A stretch of 43,252 bases of DNA from Firmicutes bacterium UBA3936 (GTDB lineage Bacteria; Bacillota; Dethiobacteria; Dethiobacterales; Dethiobacteraceae): assembly GCA_002385745.1 (NCBI GenBank), contig DGEC01000103.1, forward strand, positions 1-43,252, given 5' to 3'. The notes under the pieces are model-generated. The model had not been told where the DNA came from. It searched no databases and worked only from the letters and a program-made list of their open reading frames with translations. This document shows positions 33,810 through 41,777 of this stretch, piece after piece. The first letter of the stretch is position 1. Each line of letters starts with the position of its first letter. The translations under genes and the position numbers were made by a program.

Positions 33810-33875
33810 TAACCTCTCCCTCCTTCTCTACCCGTATAACGAATAAAAGCTGCCAAGTGTCCATAAATTTACAAA

Positions 33876-33904
33876 AAAGAACCCAGGACAGACCTGAGTT
33901 CTTT
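33876..33904 (-). terminator. Rho-independent terminator of the selenoprotein gene
   Basis: Twelve-base arms (33876-33887 and 33893-33904, one mismatch) with a five-base loop are followed by six T on the minus strand. It lies 30 bases past the selenoprotein stop. Confidence 0.88.
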
Positions 33905-33934
33905 CTTTTCTTCGGCTGCTTTATTCACTGCATA

Positions 33935-35680
33935 CTAGTCATTATAGTCATCAAAGTCATCGGGCAGGCCGCAGGAGCCGTCCGCACATTCATCGACCGC
34001 CCATGCAGGCATCCACCTGTCAATAGACACAGTCGTGATATGACCGTAGTCAGCTGCTTTGAACAAGGGGCTGGTTCCGCCGCCGACAACAATAATATTA
34101 ATGTTTTCCGGCCGGTGATAGGGAGCAATCAGCTCATCCGGAGCAGCCTTTCTCCATGTGGCATACGGTTCCACGCCTTTGTCCGCCTCGGAGCCGACAA
34201 GCATATCCACAAAATCATTTTTCCAGTATCTGTCGGCCGTCATTTTGATGTTTTGCGACAGGTGGCGGGCAAAGTCTTCTTTGGTGGCAAAGCCCTGCTT
34301 TTCCTTTAAGTCCCTGGCAACAAGGGGATCAAGAATTATGGTTGCATTTGAACCAACAGGCGGTATGGTTCCATAGAGAATGTTCAGTTCTTCTGTTACG
34401 GAGCGGTTTGCAGCGGCGCCGGAACTGTTGATCATCGTCCAGCCCCTGAAAATGCTGACTGTGCTTTCTTCCCGCTTAAAGCCCTTTTGTACATGAAAAG
34501 GTTCCCAGACGCTCTCTTCCTCGTTTTCCGCCACGCACATATTGTTATAGGTATGGTTGTTGCCCTGCGAACTCCACAAGGTTGTTTTGGGACGGGCAAA
34601 TCCCCAGCAGTGGCTCATCAGAGTCCAGGCCCTGCCGATTACGGAGTTTGCCCTGTTCACTGCACTGAAGGCGGCAAGTCCGGAATTCATGCCTATTTCC
34701 CGGGCAATAGGGCCGTTGACAAGAAGCATGGATTCAAAATGTGTTGTTGAAGGCATGAGGGACGACTGTCCCGTGGAAGCAATGGCTAAAATTACCGGGA
34801 AGTGTTCCGGCTTTGCACCGGCCATAACTGCGATTACCGCAATATTGGTTACTGTAGGCCTGATCAGTTCCTTTGTGTCCATAATGAATACCTCGGCAAC
34901 CACTTCGTCCGGATCGGCGCAGGTGCCCGTCTGCATTTTTTCTACCCGTTCCCTGGTTGGCAGGATAATGGGGTTGCCGTCCGTCCAGCCGTTCTCGTAG
35001 AAGAGATCTTGGAGGTTTTCCTCCGTATCGGGCCCCAGCAACACCGGTTTGCCGCTTTGAGAAGAAACCGCTTCTTTCGCCGGTTTTTTTAGGCTTTGCG
35101 GTTTTGTCAGAAAGTCAATAATTTCTTCAATGACAGGTTTGCCTGTTTCCGGGTCGGGGCCGGTAATATATTCATCAAGGGTTTCCGGTGAAGCTCCGGC
35201 TACAGGATGCGGGGTATAGATAATATTCAGCAGCGAACCCGGTGGGTCATTTTCCACGAAACTCTTAAACGGCTGGGTGGAAATGGGTGCTACAGGAATC
35301 TGATACTCACTTTCCAGCCTGGCCGTTGATGCAGCAACTGCCGCTATACAGCCGGGTCACCCTGCAACACCAAGGACAACCGCGTCACCTTTTTCTTTAA
35401 TCTCGTTCCAAAGAATTGAGCTTGCTTCGTCCTCCATAAATACATGGCCTGATTTTCTTTTCCTGACGGTTTTAACCGTGGGCATGTTTTTCTCAAACCA
35501 CATCTGCAGTTGTACCATAAATTTGGCGCTGCCGCCATAGCCGGTATCAACCAGGTACACTGTTTTATTCTCCAGTGTATCCAGGCGTTCGGCGAGCGAA
35601 AGCGGAGCATGCCCGGGCATTGCCAGCTTTTGTCCTTCGGCTACAGGGCTTAAAACAGATAAGCGAATTTCGTAAGTCAT
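33935..35680 (-). CDS. UGSC-family selenoprotein (in-frame UGA = Sec108)
   Basis: Two open frames, 35680-35360 and 35356-33935, are in the same frame and separated only by TGA at 35359-35357. Read through, they give one protein of 581 residues. The N-terminal ~150 residues look like the UGSC domain (KTVYLVDTGYGGSAK, GDAVVLGVAG then U-P-G-C). The UGA falls exactly where the family has Cys or Sec in its CGSC/UGSC motif, and UxxC is a redox motif. The long C-terminal domain (LFYENGWTDGNPIILPTRER; GPIAREIGMNSGLAAFSAVN) is the usual partner and ends in an acidic tail with CADGSC. The biochemical role is not established. ATG 35680 has AAAAGGAGGATCG. It has its own promoter and terminator. Confidence 0.88.
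35321..35342 (-). promoter_or_regulatory. Candidate bacterial SECIS hairpin
   Basis: Beginning 15 bases after the UGA on the minus strand, GGC-A-GTTG pairs with CAAC-G-GCC around the six-base loop CTGCAT. The loop contains a G about 25 bases from the UGA, within the distance seen for bacterial SECIS elements. The stem is short and has one A-G mismatch. The conservation of this structure was not testable here. Confidence 0.45.
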
Positions 35681-35830
35681 TTCGATCCTCCTTTTCCCTG
35701 GTTCCTAACCTAGTTTTTCCCCCACCATATGTTTGCGTATTCAACAACGAAATTGATACAAACACTTACCGGTACTGCAAGAAATATTTCTCGGTTATTT
35801 AGGGCTTATGCTCATATTGTTTCTAAGAAA

Positions 35831-35859
35831 ATCTTACCCGTCTTTCAAGCATATGTCAA
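35831..35859 (-). promoter_or_regulatory. Sigma-A promoter of the selenoprotein gene
   Basis: A perfect TTGACA (35859-35854) is followed after exactly 17 bases by TAAGAT (35836-35831). Transcription would start near 35824, leaving a leader of about 140 bases before the ATG at 35680. I see no known riboswitch in that leader. Confidence 0.65.
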
Positions 35860-35876
35860 TAAGTTTTTTTATACTG

Positions 35877-35905
35877 AAAGCGGCAGCTGTGGGAGCTGCC
35901 GCTTT
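35877..35905. terminator. Strong hairpin after the LuxR-type regulator gene
   Basis: Perfect 12-base arms, AAAGCGGCAGCT and AGCTGCCGCTTT, enclose GTGGG. It lies 23 bases past the regulator stop. The better T-run is on the plus strand (CTTTTTG), but the AAA/TTT arms can serve either direction. It separates the regulator operon from the selenoprotein promoter. Confidence 0.75.
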
Positions 35906-35927
35906 TTGCTTTGCAAATCAATATATT

Positions 35928-37538
35928 TCACGTATTTATTTCTTTTCCAATCTCTTTTAACATCCGGATATAGAGGTTCAGTTCTTTACGGGAGGCTATA
36001 TCCAGTTTCACAAAAATGTGCTTCGTGTGGGTTTTAATTGTATTAATGCTCAGAAACAGTTTGTCGGCAATTTCTCTGGCTTTGCAACCTTTCACATAAA
36101 GGTTGAACACCTTCCGCTCCGCCGGAGACAGTGTTTTTGTTTTTTCAATAAATTCGTCCAATATGGCAAAAGAAAGATCTTTCTGAAGCGCCTTTTCATA
36201 TATCTCTTTGTGATGCCGGTTTAAAAATTGAATTAGCTCGTCTATTTCAGGAACTTTTGTCTGCGGCGCATTATTGTGGTCAACTGATTTTGCCAGGGCA
36301 AGGCCTTTTTGAATAGGCTCCAGGTATTTATTGCTCAAAAGGAGCGAAAACAGGATACCGAAAAGAAACAACAGCAAAAGCAGTCCAAACAAATTATGGT
36401 TAAGACGGATTACCGAGGTGATAATGTCCTCTTCCGGCACGAAGATGGCCACAGCCCACTGATTGTCCGCGTAAACGGAATTGTTGGGATACATATTGAC
36501 AGTAGTATCCAGACCAATGAACGAATCCTGCGAATCGGTCCTGTACAACTGTAATGCACAGCGCTTTATAGGAGAAATACGTGTAATATTGTCCTTGGTA
36601 ATGCTGCGCACCGAATACCCGCCGGCAATCATGGCCGCTGAAAGCTCCATTGTTTCGCCGCTTACCGGCACCAGGGCACTGAACATACGCTTGAAGGTCG
36701 GGTCGTTTGGCATAAAAGACATTTTAAACAGCATTTCGCTGATTTCCAGGCCGCAGACTCCGTAAACACGGCCCCCTGCATCAAGGAGCGGCGCCATGCA
36801 AACCATAATCTTCTCGCTGGTCTGCGGCAAAGTCAGCGTACTCCAGTAATACAGCCTGGAAAGGGATGTGTTAGGGTTTGCGGCTGCTGTTGCTATTGTA
36901 TTTTTATAGTTTTCTGCAGACGTTATGTCAAATTCCAGACGCCACTGGGAGTGCAAAGAAAGAGAATTGCTGCGGCCGACAGACGGAAAGCCTTGAAAAA
37001 CAGTGATGTTGGGAGATGATGCACTGATAATATTAGGCTCCATATTTTTCAGATACAAGCCTGCACGGGAGTTTTCGCTGCCGGGAAGCCTGGGGTTTAT
37101 TGTCGCATCCAAAATAATGAAAGAGCCGCTGGCCTTTGCCGTGAGCAAAAACAATTTAACTTTTTCAAATGCATGGCTGATTATGTCTTCCAGCAATTCA
37201 GGATGATCCACAATTTCCGCAGCGGCAATGCCGTACTGGGCTACATACTCATCAATGCTATGGGACAATTCCTTGGGAAAATTGATGGTTTCTACTGCCA
37301 GGCGGCCATACTCTTGAGCAATATTTCTGGATATGTCGTTTAAATGCCTGGCAATTATGCTTTCATTATTGGTCAGTCCGGCGGTAAGGGTGCCGGTCAT
37401 GACCAAAACGATTAGCACACCTATAATAATGGTCACAACCAGTACAGCTAAAAACAAAGAAAGACGGATTGCCATCGGCATTCCGGTTGGCTTCATTTGT
37501 AGGATCTTTTTACTAAGAACATTAATAATATTCCCCAC
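35928..37538 (-). CDS. Membrane-anchored sensor with cytoplasmic LuxR HTH
   Basis: The protein has 536 residues. A membrane helix (~24-50, LSLFLAVLVVTIIIGVLIVL) and a second (~383-406, LFGLLLLLFLFGILFSLLLS) enclose an extracellular domain of about 330 residues. That domain has Cache-like features (YYWSTLTLPQTSEKIMVCMA, then GGRVYGVCGLEIS). The cytoplasmic end has a linker and a LuxR HTH (LSPAERKVFNLYVKGCKARE, IADKLFLSINTIKTHTKHIF). Sensor and DNA-binding output are thus in one chain without kinase or receiver. It starts four bases behind the solute-binding lipoprotein gene, so the two are one operon. I infer that the binding protein presents ligand to this sensor. Confidence 0.87.
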   Translation of the reverse strand: MGNIINVLSKKILQMKPTGMPMAIRLSLFLAVLVVTIIIGVLIVLVMTGTLTAGLTNNESIIARHLNDISRNIAQEYGRLAVETINFPKELSHSIDEYVAQYGIAAAEIVDHPELLEDIISHAFEKVKLFLLTAKASGSFIILDATINPRLPGSENSRAGLYLKNMEPNIISASSPNITVFQGFPSVGRSNSLSLHSQWRLEFDITSAENYKNTIATAAANPNTSLSRLYYWSTLTLPQTSEKIMVCMAPLLDAGGRVYGVCGLEISEMLFKMSFMPNDPTFKRMFSALVPVSGETMELSAAMIAGGYSVRSITKDNITRISPIKRCALQLYRTDSQDSFIGLDTTVNMYPNNSVYADNQWAVAIFVPEEDIITSVIRLNHNLFGLLLLLFLFGILFSLLLSNKYLEPIQKGLALAKSVDHNNAPQTKVPEIDELIQFLNRHHKEIYEKALQKDLSFAILDEFIEKTKTLSPAERKVFNLYVKGCKAREIADKLFLSINTIKTHTKHIFVKLDIASRKELNLYIRMLKEIGKEINT

Positions 37539-37541
37539 TCG

Positions 37542-38900
37542 CTAATCAGCCCCGGCAACAGCAGTCATGTTCTGGACAAATTCATTATAGGCGTTCTCTA
37601 CTATGCTTTCCACAGCCTCAGGATCATTGCTTTTTATGTAGGCAGCACTTGCATTTGCAGCTGCTGCTCTAAAGCTGCTCTCGTATTGGCTTTGCAGCCC
37701 ATCCAGCCCCTCCACCACAGGGGGGATGTAGAATTCGTAGCCTTCCTGCATTGCTTTTGTAATGTTGCGCAGTTCAGAAATTTTGTCATCATCCGCTTCG
37801 TATTCGCCGTGCATAATCTGATTAAATGCTTCCTTTGTTACCGGCAGATAGCCGGTAGAGGCAACAAAGCGGATGTTATTTTCAGGCCGCGTAAACCACT
37901 CCAGGAAAACGGCCGCTTTTTTTTCTGTCTCCGGACCAGATTTAATAATGCTCATGCCGGCGCCTCTTTGCACTACAGCCTTTCCCCCGCCCTCAAAAAC
38001 AGGATACGGCAGGACAGTCCAATCAACCGTTTCCGAGGTGTTATCCGGATACGTAACTGTGGAAGAGAAAAAGGATATTCCCGCCGTTGAACCCACTGAA
38101 CATATAATATCTCCGGTTCTGGCAAGGTCGGTGGCATAACCGTCAAAAATTGCCGTGTGCCCCAGCACGGCAGGTTTAAAATAAACATCCCATACTTTTT
38201 TAAAAACAGGAGACTGCAGATTCAGGGAATCGGCAAGAATAAAGCTCTCACCAAACTGCCGGTAGCAGTTCAACGTAAGATTAAACAATGAATCGGCCAT
38301 AAAAAACATTTTCCCGCCCGACCATTTGTAGTATAAGTCGGCTGCCCTCTTAATACCTTCAAATGTCTGCAGATCATTGACCGTTACACCGGTATCTTTT
38401 GCAAAGCGATCAAAAATGGTTTTATTCAGAAACAATACTTCCGTAGACTTGGCGGTCGGAAAGACATAAAGCTTATTATCCAGCAATCCTTCCTGCAAAA
38501 AAGCCAGCACATAGGCGGATAACTCTTCCTGGGAAAACAACCTGGACAGATCGGCAAGCAGCCCTTTTTCCGCCAGCATGAATGCTGTCTTGGGGTAAGC
38601 CGTAGTTATATCCGGCAAAGACGGGGCACCGGGATCACGGTTGGCAGCCATCAGAAGCTTTTCGTGGATGGAAGCGCTGCCTGAAATAGAGGTAACATTT
38701 ATAATAATTCCTTCCTCCAACCCTACCGTCTCATTAAATTCATCAATCATGCTATCCATTGTTTCCTTTAATTGCCCGCCGTAATTATGCCACAGGCTGA
38801 TGCTGGCAATTTTGTTTGCCCTGCCTAGTGTTCCGCAACCCGTTAGGGCGGCTGTTAAAAACAACAGCAAAACAAATATGACGGCAAATTTTCTAAACAC
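37542..38900 (-). CDS. Extracellular solute-binding lipoprotein (family 1-like)
   Basis: The product is about 452 residues. The lipoprotein signal MFRKFAVIFVLLLFLTAALTGC puts the lipid-modified Cys at residue 22. The mature part resembles family 1 (sugar/oligosaccharide-type) binding proteins: ISLWHNYGGQLKETMDSMID, LPDITTAYPKTAFMLAEKG, KAAVFLEWFTRPENN. The open frame extends to a GTG at 38981. A promoter at 38947-38975 would start transcription inside that extension, so I place the start at the GTG at 38900, which also gives an ideal signal peptide; GTG 38909 is an alternative. No ABC permease or ATPase gene is nearby. It is followed at once by the membrane LuxR sensor, suggesting a sensing rather than transport role. 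Confidence 0.87.
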   Translation of the reverse strand: MFRKFAVIFVLLLFLTAALTGCGTLGRANKIASISLWHNYGGQLKETMDSMIDEFNETVGLEEGIIINVTSISGSASIHEKLLMAANRDPGAPSLPDITTAYPKTAFMLAEKGLLADLSRLFSQEELSAYVLAFLQEGLLDNKLYVFPTAKSTEVLFLNKTIFDRFAKDTGVTVNDLQTFEGIKRAADLYYKWSGGKMFFMADSLFNLTLNCYRQFGESFILADSLNLQSPVFKKVWDVYFKPAVLGHTAIFDGYATDLARTGDIICSVGSTAGISFFSSTVTYPDNTSETVDWTVLPYPVFEGGGKAVVQRGAGMSIIKSGPETEKKAAVFLEWFTRPENNIRFVASTGYLPVTKEAFNQIMHGEYEADDDKISELRNITKAMQEGYEFYIPPVVEGLDGLQSQYESSFRAAAANASAAYIKSNDPEAVESIVENAYNEFVQNMTAVAGAD

Positions 38901-38946
38901 TTCAGCCACCGTCCCGTCGCTTAAAAACTCACATATTTGTAAGTAT

Positions 38947-38975
38947 ATTACAGAATATTTCTTTCTTTTTCGCAA
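38947..38975 (-). promoter_or_regulatory. Candidate promoter of the binding-protein/LuxR operon
   Basis: TTGCGA (38975-38970) and TGTAAT (38952-38947) are separated by 17 bases on the minus strand. They match the sigma-A consensus at four and five of six positions. Transcription would begin near 38940, about 40 bases before the GTG at 38900. Confidence 0.5.
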
Positions 38976-38977
38976 AT

Positions 38978-38992
38978 TCACCCCTGGGGTGA
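38978..38992. promoter_or_regulatory. Palindrome abutting the -35 box, candidate operator
   Basis: TCACCCC-T-GGGGTGA is a perfect 7-1-7 inverted repeat immediately upstream of the candidate -35 box of the binding-protein operon. It also lies between the divergent genes starting at 38900 and 39070. This position suits an activator, and the LuxR-type output of the operon itself is the obvious candidate. Confidence 0.5.
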
Positions 38993-39069
38993 TTACAAAA
39001 AGAATAAAGCTTACTACAATGATAGTGACAGTATAATAATACTATAAAAACATAAGGAGGAGTTATGCA

Positions 39070-39408
39070 GTGACAGATTTAAATGTGCCAGAAAGCGCCA
39101 GTTTTGATCCGGCCGATATTGAGAAGAACAAGGTGATTGCAGGACTTTCTTATATTCTCTTTTTCCTGCCCCTGATCGCCTGCCCGGACTCAAAGTTTGG
39201 CCGGTTCCATGCCAATCAAGCTTTACTACTTTTAATCCTTGCTATAGCAGGCAACATTATCTTAACCATCATTCCGGTTATTGGGTGGATACTTTTGCCT
39301 TTCTTTGGTATTTTAGTTTTTGTATTATTCCTTATAGGTTTAATCAACGGGTTAAGCGGCAAAGCCAAAGAGCTCCCGGTAATCGGAAAATACAGACTGC
39401 TAAAATAA
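39070..39408 (+). CDS. Small membrane protein, DUF4870/Tic20-like
   Basis: The protein has 112 residues. Three hydrophobic segments (~24-37, 50-71, 73-95) lie around an FGRFHANQALLLLILAIAGN motif, which matches the FHxxQ motif of DUF4870-type small membrane proteins. The GTG start has GGAGGAG upstream; a two-codon ATG-CAG-TGA lies between the ribosome site and the GTG and overlaps it. A TATAAT lies at 39032-39037. The function of the family is unknown. It is divergent from the binding-protein operon and followed by a lipoprotein gene. Confidence 0.8.
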   Translation: MTDLNVPESASFDPADIEKNKVIAGLSYILFFLPLIACPDSKFGRFHANQALLLLILAIAGNIILTIIPVIGWILLPFFGILVFVLFLIGLINGLSGKAKELPVIGKYRLLK

Positions 39409-39448
39409 TCTGCGGCCAGGGATTATACTGTTAAGAGGTGTTTTAGCT

Positions 39449-39946
39449 TTGAAAAAAGTCTTTGTTCCCGTGGTTTGTCTGTTAATGCTGCTGCCAATTG
39501 CTACCGGCTGCGGGGTTAAGGAAAAAATAAGCAGAGAAATCACAGAAGGAATTATTAATAAAGTTACTGACGGTGCGGATATTGATCTCAACGAAGGAGC
39601 GTTCACTATTACCGGTGAAGACGGTGAAAAATTAACAATAGGCTCGGCCAAGTGGCCGGAAGACCAGGCAGCAGCCATGCTTCCCAAGCTAAACAAAGGG
39701 GAAATTGCGTCTGTTATGAATTCCGCTGATGCCTGTATTATTACGATCAATGATATTTCTGAAAAAGATTATGATCAATACGTCAAAACACTGGAAAAGG
39801 AAGGTTTTGTAAATGATGCAATCATATTAGACGAAGATAATAATAAGAGCTATTTTGCTTACTTAGACGATAAAGCAACTGTTGCCGTTTCTTACTATAT
39901 TCCAGATAAATTTCTCACAATCAGTTTAGAAAAGTTTAATGAATAA
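39449..39946 (+). CDS. Small lipoprotein, DUF6591-like
   Basis: The protein has 165 residues. A signal peptide ends in LPIATGC, so it should be lipid-anchored with Cys21. The mature part contains SAKWPEDQAAAMLPKLNKGE and ISEKDYDQYVKTLEKEGF, which look like the DUF6591 pattern (W-P ... L-P ... YDxYVKxLxxxGF). The TTG start at 39449 has GAGGTG upstream. It follows the small membrane gene by 40 bases and may share its transcript. Role unknown. Confidence 0.78.
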   Translation: MKKVFVPVVCLLMLLPIATGCGVKEKISREITEGIINKVTDGADIDLNEGAFTITGEDGEKLTIGSAKWPEDQAAAMLPKLNKGEIASVMNSADACIITINDISEKDYDQYVKTLEKEGFVNDAIILDEDNNKSYFAYLDDKATVAVSYYIPDKFLTISLEKFNE

Positions 39947-40080
39947 CAGTCATCGGGCAGCCCTTTAACCCAAGCCTGCCAGAGTAAGCCATGAGCAGGA
40001 ATTTGCCATACCTTTATTCTTACAATAACACAGGTATGCAAACAGAACAATCTTTTTTTTCAAACTCTAATCCAGTAGGT

Positions 40081-40136
40081 GCCGGGAGCTTTCAAGCCCC
40101 GGCCCGCTAACGTGCCGGAGAAAATATAAAAAGGCA
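40081..40136 (+). promoter_or_regulatory. Structured leader before the 285-aa lipoprotein gene
   Basis: GCCGGG-A-GCTT pairs with AAGC-CCCGGC (40081-40103). Downstream, GTGCC (40112-40116) can pair with GGCAC (40132-40136). A second GTGCC just before the first hairpin (from 40079) could compete for the same partner. No T-run follows, so it is not a simple terminator. I do not recognise a known riboswitch. The rest of 39947-40159 shows nothing else. Confidence 0.3.
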
Positions 40137-40159
40137 CAGTAAAAAAAGGAGTGTTGTGC

Positions 40160-41017
40160 ATGTTGCTATTCGGTGCTAACAAGCAAAGGTTGAAGATAAT
40201 TGCATTAATTATAGCCGTGTTGCTGATTTTATTTCAGGTTGGCTGCGGCAAGGACAATAATGCCGGCAATAAACCGGAAGGTCCCGGTGCAGAGCAGGAG
40301 GGTGAAGTAAGCATAGGCGAAGAAAACGAGCCGGACGCATCTGGCGAGAACGCTGCGGGGCAAAAAGAAGAGCCGGCCGCGCCCAAGATTGGCACGGCAT
40401 CCGATTCGTTTGCCGCATATGTCGAGGCAAAAGGCACCCTCTCCACCCTTCTCGTGGACGCCCTGTCAAGCAATCCCGATTTGGGAATGGAAGTATTGAA
40501 TCTGATGGGTGTGGCAATGGTTGATTTACTGGTAATGCCTGCCGGCTTCATAGGTCTTGAGCCGGAAGCGGTTATGAGCGGCATGAGGTTCATGGGCGCC
40601 ACAGATATAGAGTACGAGGGAAGCGGCAATCAAAGTGCGTTAAGCTATACAGCCGAAGACGGTACAAAATATCGGTTTAATGGCACGTACGATGCAAAAG
40701 CAGATAAGCTTGTCTGCCGGGTAACCTCAGGTGAAGATGACGGTGTTTATTATGAGTATCAAAAGATGCCGTATGGCTATGTCGGGCAGGCCTATGCTCT
40801 TGAAGGCGGCACTGTCACTGAACTATATCAAATCGTTGTACATGAAGAAGGCGGTGCTATAGGTCTTGCCTATAACACTGAAAAGCCCGCAGCCCTGACA
40901 GGCAGCGAATCCAGGGATTTCCCCAAAAACTGCCCGGCGTGGTATGCGATTGACGGCACCACGGTCACCGGTGTGGCAAGCAACGGCACAGAGTTTAACT
41001 ACGAGTATACCCCGTAA
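40160..41017 (+). CDS. Unknown lipoprotein
   Basis: The product is about 285 residues. The signal peptide ends in LLILFQVGC. A Gly/Glu/Pro-rich low-complexity spacer (~35-80) leads into a compact domain with a hydrophobic helix region (SSNPDLGMEVLNLMGVAMVD) and a beta-rich C-terminal part (ALSYTAEDGTKYRFNGTYDA; DFPKNCPAWYAIDG). No family recognised. I chose the ATG at 40160 because AAAAAGGAG is eight bases upstream; a GTG at 40151 is in frame. It is followed by a strong terminator. Confidence 0.78.
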   Translation: MLLFGANKQRLKIIALIIAVLLILFQVGCGKDNNAGNKPEGPGAEQEGEVSIGEENEPDASGENAAGQKEEPAAPKIGTASDSFAAYVEAKGTLSTLLVDALSSNPDLGMEVLNLMGVAMVDLLVMPAGFIGLEPEAVMSGMRFMGATDIEYEGSGNQSALSYTAEDGTKYRFNGTYDAKADKLVCRVTSGEDDGVYYEYQKMPYGYVGQAYALEGGTVTELYQIVVHEEGGAIGLAYNTEKPAALTGSESRDFPKNCPAWYAIDGTTVTGVASNGTEFNYEYTP

Positions 41018-41096
41018 AACTCGGCAATGTCTTTCGGGAATTAACCACTGTACGCCTGGACAATAATCCAAAATCCGGTTCAACAGTATAAAAACC

Positions 41097-41120
41097 AAGA
41101 AGCCCGCTACAGGGCTTCTT
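41097..41120 (+). terminator. Rho-independent terminator
   Basis: AAGAAGCCC and GGGCTTCTT arms around a six-base loop are followed by TTCTTTTTCTTT on the plus strand. It ends the lipoprotein transcript about 80 bases after the stop. Confidence 0.9.
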
Positions 41121-41172
41121 TTCTTTTTCTTTAGTCATGAACTCCTTTGCAGAAGGCAGCAGTACATCCGGA

Positions 41173-41665
41173 CTACTTCAGCTTGTTTAAAGAAAACTGC
41201 AATCGGAAATAATTATCTGCTGCGTCTTCGTCAGTTAGCAAGTAGCCCGGTACATCTATATACCCAGAATATTTAACATGACAGGCAATCTCAACGCTGT
41301 ATTCGGAAAACTCAAAACTCTCAAAGGAATATTGTTCGATTTACTTGGCTATCCGTCTGGATGAAAACAAACCTGCTTCCTCCTGGGAGGCAGCAAAGGA
41401 CAGTGCGGCCAGAATCATGTGTGTCTTGTAATTGGACCAATTAATCCAGCCTTCCCAAGCTGCCCCTGTGCACAAGATTGACGTTGAAGACAAACATAAG
41501 CAAAACCGCCCACAGGGCTCTGTAAATGCCAAGGTCAAGCATCCTGGACAAAAACCTTCGCCAGGGGTAATACACCTGCGCAATTTCGCCATCCATAAAG
41601 ACAAGGTCCGGGCTTGCGGTTTCTCTTTCATACTCCCTGCTCAATACAGTACACCCTTTCTCCAT
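41173..41665 (-). pseudogene. Decayed RDD-family membrane protein gene
   Basis: The frame from 41665 begins MEKGCTVLSREYERE and reaches YYPWRRFLSRMLDLGIYRAL, the RDD-domain start, then a membrane helix and VNLVHRG. A shift near 41460 moves it to WEGWINWSNYKTHMILAALS, a fitting continuation. That frame meets a stop at about 41341 and then stays open with EQYSFESFEFSEYSVEIACH and DVPGYLLTDEDAADNYFRLQ to a TAG at 41175-41173. It is probably one former RDD protein with a C-terminal extension. The rest of 41018-41777 holds only the lipoprotein terminator and AT-rich spacer. Confidence 0.65.
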
Positions 41666-41777
41666 TGCTACCCTATTCTATAAAAGCTGTTCATGGTCAA
41701 ACACTTCTAAATCCCAACCTTTCAAACATCATACATATTAGTATAAAACCTGCACAGCCGCAAAACCGTCTTTTTGC

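Noticed and set aside
33935..35257. Shorter gene beginning after the UGA
   Set aside because: There is no good ribosome site, and the frame continues without interruption into the UGSC domain upstream of the UGA.
40081..40136. c-di-GMP (GEMM) riboswitch
   Set aside because: The conserved core sequences of that class are not present.
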